This document shows, piece after piece, positions 61,294 through 64,000 of a stretch of DNA of 64,000 bases. This stretch comes from Histidinibacterium lentulum (lineage in GTDB: Bacteria; Pseudomonadota; Alphaproteobacteria; Rhodobacterales; Rhodobacteraceae), in NCBI RefSeq assembly GCF_003789055.1, contig NZ_ML119082.1, positions 62,001-126,000 of the forward strand, written 5' to 3'. The notes under the pieces were generated by a model. It was not told the origin of the DNA and did no database searches. It worked only from the letters and a program-made list of their open reading frames with translations. The first letter of the stretch is position 1. Each line of letters opens with the position of its first letter. The translations under genes and the position numbers were made by a program.

Positions 61294-62099
61294 CCGAGAC
61301 CGCTTTCCCGGCCCGATGGGAGCACCGCAGCCGCGGGGCCCGGCTGGCGCTCTGGTTCGGCTGGCTCGGGCTGGTGGCGCTGTTCGTGTGGTGCTGGCAG
61401 GTGATGACCGAGACGACGATCTGGACTTTCGTCGCAGACGCCCCCCGGCAGGCCGCCGACATCGGGGACCGCATGTTCCCGCCGCGCTTGTCCTACCTGC
61501 CCGAACTTCTGGTGCCGCTCTGGGACACCCTGAACATGGCGACCCTCGGAACGCTGCTCGGCGTGATCCTCGCCGTTCCGACGGCCTTCCTTGCGGCCCG
61601 CAACACCACGCCCTCGGCCCTCCTCCTGCGGCCCGTCGCCCTCTTCGTCATCGTGGCGTCGCGCTCGATCAACTCGCTGATCTGGGCGCTGCTTCTCGTG
61701 GCGATCCTCGGTCCCGGCATCCTCGCCGGGATCGTCGCGATCGGGCTGCGGTCGGTCGGCTTCATCGGCAAGCTGCTCTACGAGGCGATCGAGGAGACCG
61801 ATGTCCGGCAGATCGAGGCCGTCCGCGCGACGGGGGCGTCGCCGTCCCAGGTGCTCGACTACGGGATCGTGCCGCAGATCCTCCCGGCCTTCTGGGGCAT
61901 CACCGTCTTCCGATGGGACATCAACATCCGCGAGAGCGCGATCCTCGGGCTCGTCGGGGCCGGCGGCCTCGGGCTGAAGCTCAACGCATCGCTCAACGTG
62001 CTCGCATGGCCGCAGGTCACGATGATCCTGCTCGTGATCCTCGCGACCGTCGTGCTGTCCGAATGGGTGTCGGCACGGGTCAGGGCGGCGGTCATCTGA
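61290..62099 (+). CDS. phnE: phosphonate ABC transporter permease 2
   Basis: Predicted 269-residue second PhnE-type permease. The loop EETDVRQIEAVRATGASPSQVLDYGIVPQ and NIRESAILGLVGAGGLGLKLN match the first permease and other PhnE proteins. Two non-identical permeases suggest a heterodimeric channel. It ends the operon; the next gene is on the opposite strand 70 bases on. Confidence 0.92.
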   Translation: MTETAFPARWEHRSRGARLALWFGWLGLVALFVWCWQVMTETTIWTFVADAPRQAADIGDRMFPPRLSYLPELLVPLWDTLNMATLGTLLGVILAVPTAFLAARNTTPSALLLRPVALFVIVASRSINSLIWALLLVAILGPGILAGIVAIGLRSVGFIGKLLYEAIEETDVRQIEAVRATGASPSQVLDYGIVPQILPAFWGITVFRWDINIRESAILGLVGAGGLGLKLNASLNVLAWPQVTMILLVILATVVLSEWVSARVRAAVI

Positions 62100-62169
62100 C
62101 CGCGCCGCCCCGTCCGCGCGATCCGCACCGATCCGTTCTCGAGCCGCTCCGAGGACCGCGGCCGCTCTC

Positions 62170-62841
62170 CTAGAAATAGGCGAGGCGCTCGGCGGTGTGC
62201 CGGTCGACCGCTTCCCGATAAAGGTCGACATCCTCCGCACAAAGGCCGAAGACCTTCTTTCGGTGGCTTTCGGTCACGTCAATGAAGGACGTGTTGGCCC
62301 TCAGACTGGCTTCCCGATTCGCTCTGGTGTTCACGCGTGGCGCCCTGACCGAAAAATCGAAACTGAACTTGGCCGTGAACGCCTTCATGGACTCGTGCAG
62401 CCGCTCGGTCAGAAAGACATGATCCATATCCCTGATAGATACGCCATCCAGATGCACTTTCTGGGCGTTCCCAATGTTGTCGCTTCGCGCGAAATCCACG
62501 ACGTCCATTCGCCCCTCCTGAATCGCCCTGCCCTGCCAGGAGCGCCCATCGGCCGCCAGATGATAATACTGGCTGACCACGCGATCGACAGGATGACGAA
62601 TGCACGTCAGGTAAACGGCATCGGGCAGCAGAGTCCTGTACTTCGTCACGAAGAAGTGGCCGAAAATGACCCTGTAATAGCTTCCGATGAAACCGATATT
62701 CTCTGAAATCTCCGGCTGGACAGCCCTTGCGTAGCGATACTCCGGGTCATAATCCCAGAAAACCCGCCGCGCCGAAGAGAAATCGAAGGCATGTCCGAGC
62801 GCCGTTCCAGCGGTCTTGGGAATATGGGCGAATACAAACAT
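62170..62841 (-). CDS. sulfotransferase family 2 protein
   Basis: Predicted 223-residue protein of the Sulfotransfer_2 family. The PAPS-binding loop is AHIPKTAGTAL near residues 6-15 and the 3'-phosphate motif is CIRHPVDRVVSQYY near residue 81. It probably sulfates a carbohydrate or capsule component. The ATG at 62841 is used; a GTG one codon upstream would overlap the glycosyltransferase stop as GTGA. Codon use is less GC-biased than in most of the window. Confidence 0.85.
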   Translation of the reverse strand: MFVFAHIPKTAGTALGHAFDFSSARRVFWDYDPEYRYARAVQPEISENIGFIGSYYRVIFGHFFVTKYRTLLPDAVYLTCIRHPVDRVVSQYYHLAADGRSWQGRAIQEGRMDVVDFARSDNIGNAQKVHLDGVSIRDMDHVFLTERLHESMKAFTAKFSFDFSVRAPRVNTRANREASLRANTSFIDVTESHRKKVFGLCAEDVDLYREAVDRHTAERLAYF

Positions 62842-64000
62842 CACACGAGATCCCGACTTTCAAGCTGATCCGCCGTCTCCGCGCAGACCGCTCTCCAGCT
62901 GTGCGATCCGGCAACGAAGACCCCGGCACGACGTGCTTCCAGATCCTCCACGCGGTCGAAGGCCGAATGAAGACCTCTGACGATATCGTCGAGACGGAGA
63001 TCCACCGGAATGAGGTTCGGCGATACCCGTGACAGCCGCTCCGCACTCCGATTATGGAAGGTATTGGTGATGACGAGAGCGCCCGCCGAAAGAAGCTCAT
63101 AGGGTACGACGCTGGGATGCGGCGCATACATCAGGCTCAGCCCTATATCGACATTCCTGACCGTCTCCATATACTCGGAGAACGGCAACCGATTCCGGAC
63201 AGTCAAGCTGTGATCGGGACCGAGGCTGATCGACTGCACTTCCGACAGAGACCCCAGGCCCAAGAAACTCCATGGCTTCTCGAGCTGCCGTTCCCTCAGG
63301 AACTGGCGAAGCGCCAGAACATTGATCTCGAAGATATTTCTACCTGCATGTGACTCGGGCCGCGCATACATGAAGAACAGCCCGTTCTGCCGGGCCTCGA
63401 TCGTCACCGGATCGAACCTCGGAACCACATGATCGAAGACGTGGAAGTCCGGCGTCTCGCCCGCGTCCATCCTCGAGAAGGCGCCGATTCTGTTGTCCCG
63501 GAAGAAATCTGCGAGAGGCTGAGAATTGAAGATCGGAAAGTAATCAAACGAATAACTCTGATCGCAGAGAAATCTCACCGAGTTGTACTCATAGAAGACC
63601 GGTTCATACTCCTGGATCAGAAAGCTGAAGCGTTTCTCGGTCGTCTGCGAAGCGATTTTCTTCGCAATGTACGTGTCCCAGGTGCTATAGGCCATGACCC
63701 GGTCGTTTCGGCCGACGTGAACCGCAGAATTCACGCTCTGGCTGGTGATCTTCCTGAAAATTGCGGTCGTCTCGGGGTCGTCTCTGTTGTGGTAGAGGAA
63801 GTAATCCAGGCCATCGTAGGCGCTGTTTCCCTTGACGATATTTATCGCCTTGCCCCGTCGCCCGAGCTCCTTGACGAGTTCAATCAGGCTCTTGTAGCCG
63901 GCGAACTCGATATCGGGATTGAGGTCGGGCAAGACGACGTGAATGACACGGTCGTTGCCGCTGCGTTCGACTATCCTCGCCCCCCTGATCTTGCTCTCGA
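62841..64000 (-). CDS. glycosyltransferase, cut by the window end
   Basis: Partial protein of at least 385 residues: the open frame continues without a stop to the right edge, and the in-frame residues before the TTG at 63932 (RVIHVVLPDLNPD) look like the first strand of a GT-B fold, so the true start is outside. The C-terminal half has LSLMYAPHPSVVPYELLSAGALVITN, a typical GT-B nucleotide-sugar region, and resembles WsaF-type rhamnosyltransferases. It is coupled to the sulfotransferase by overlap, which points to a sulfated surface glycan. Confidence 0.75.
   Translation of the reverse strand, partial: ESKIRGARIVERSGNDRVIHVVLPDLNPDIEFAGYKSLIELVKELGRRGKAINIVKGNSAYDGLDYFLYHNRDDPETTAIFRKITSQSVNSAVHVGRNDRVMAYSTWDTYIAKKIASQTTEKRFSFLIQEYEPVFYEYNSVRFLCDQSYSFDYFPIFNSQPLADFFRDNRIGAFSRMDAGETPDFHVFDHVVPRFDPVTIEARQNGLFFMYARPESHAGRNIFEINVLALRQFLRERQLEKPWSFLGLGSLSEVQSISLGPDHSLTVRNRLPFSEYMETVRNVDIGLSLMYAPHPSVVPYELLSAGALVITNTFHNRSAERLSRVSPNLIPVDLRLDDIVRGLHSAFDRVEDLEARRAGVFVAGSHSWRAVCAETADQLESRDLV

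Overview
The window is high-GC chromosomal DNA from an alphaproteobacterium, most probably a member of the Rhodobacteraceae/Paracoccaceae. This is inferred from gene content and order: hom next to glpX; a putA without a DNA-binding domain beside a divergent Lrp-type regulator; metR/metF divergence; many GTG/ATG starts overlapping the previous stop by 4 bases; and a two-hairpin extragenic repeat. No phage, IS element or CRISPR array is visible.

1-5.7 kb is housekeeping: a membrane protein, a lipoprotein, homoserine dehydrogenase, class II fructose bisphosphatase, two coupled tiny genes, a cysteine-free OxyR-like LysR regulator and tRNA adenosine deaminase. 5.8-15.6 kb is an accessory block: a sulfotransferase/glycosyltransferase/propeller fusion, a second glycosyltransferase, a TctC-like binding protein with a TctA-TctB fusion, and a coupled methyltransferase/ATP-grasp pair. 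15.8-31.4 kb returns to core functions: metG, an AI-2E-type exporter, an HtrA protease, a lytic transglycosylase, a 68-bp tandem repeat array beside an odd tRNA-like gene (anticodon UAA, short variable loop), a META protein, a TPR protein, Lrp/putA, rhomboid, inositol monophosphatase, metR/metF and a DUF2235 hydrolase. An orphan form-II CoxL-like molybdenum hydroxylase follows.

33.8-40.3 kb is a LacI-controlled sugar operon on the minus strand (lacI, binding protein, two permeases, a cytoplasmic GH32/68-like hydrolase, ATPase) with two matching LacI palindromes upstream. 40.5-48.5 kb is the most interesting unit. It is a tightly overlapping minus-strand operon with an NMT1/ThiY-type ABC importer, a cytosine-deaminase-like amidohydrolase, an FAD oxidase, two flavodoxin-fold oxidoreductases and a creatininase-family hydrolase, with a divergent Rid protein. 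It reads as a complete but unassigned pathway for import and degradation of a small N-heterocycle.

After a tRNA-Ser(GCT) and a LacI remnant, 49.5-56.9 kb carries a GntR/FadR-regulated oxidative sugar-acid system: an SDR dehydrogenase, an AraFGH/RbsABC-type importer, galactonate dehydratase and a DapA-type aldolase. It resembles a non-phosphorylating galactose route. Then come an NSS-family sodium symporter, a phnDCEE phosphonate/phosphite-type importer without catabolic genes, and, at the right edge, a sulfotransferase and a glycosyltransferase (cut by the window end) in visibly more AT-rich DNA, suggesting acquired surface-polysaccharide genes.
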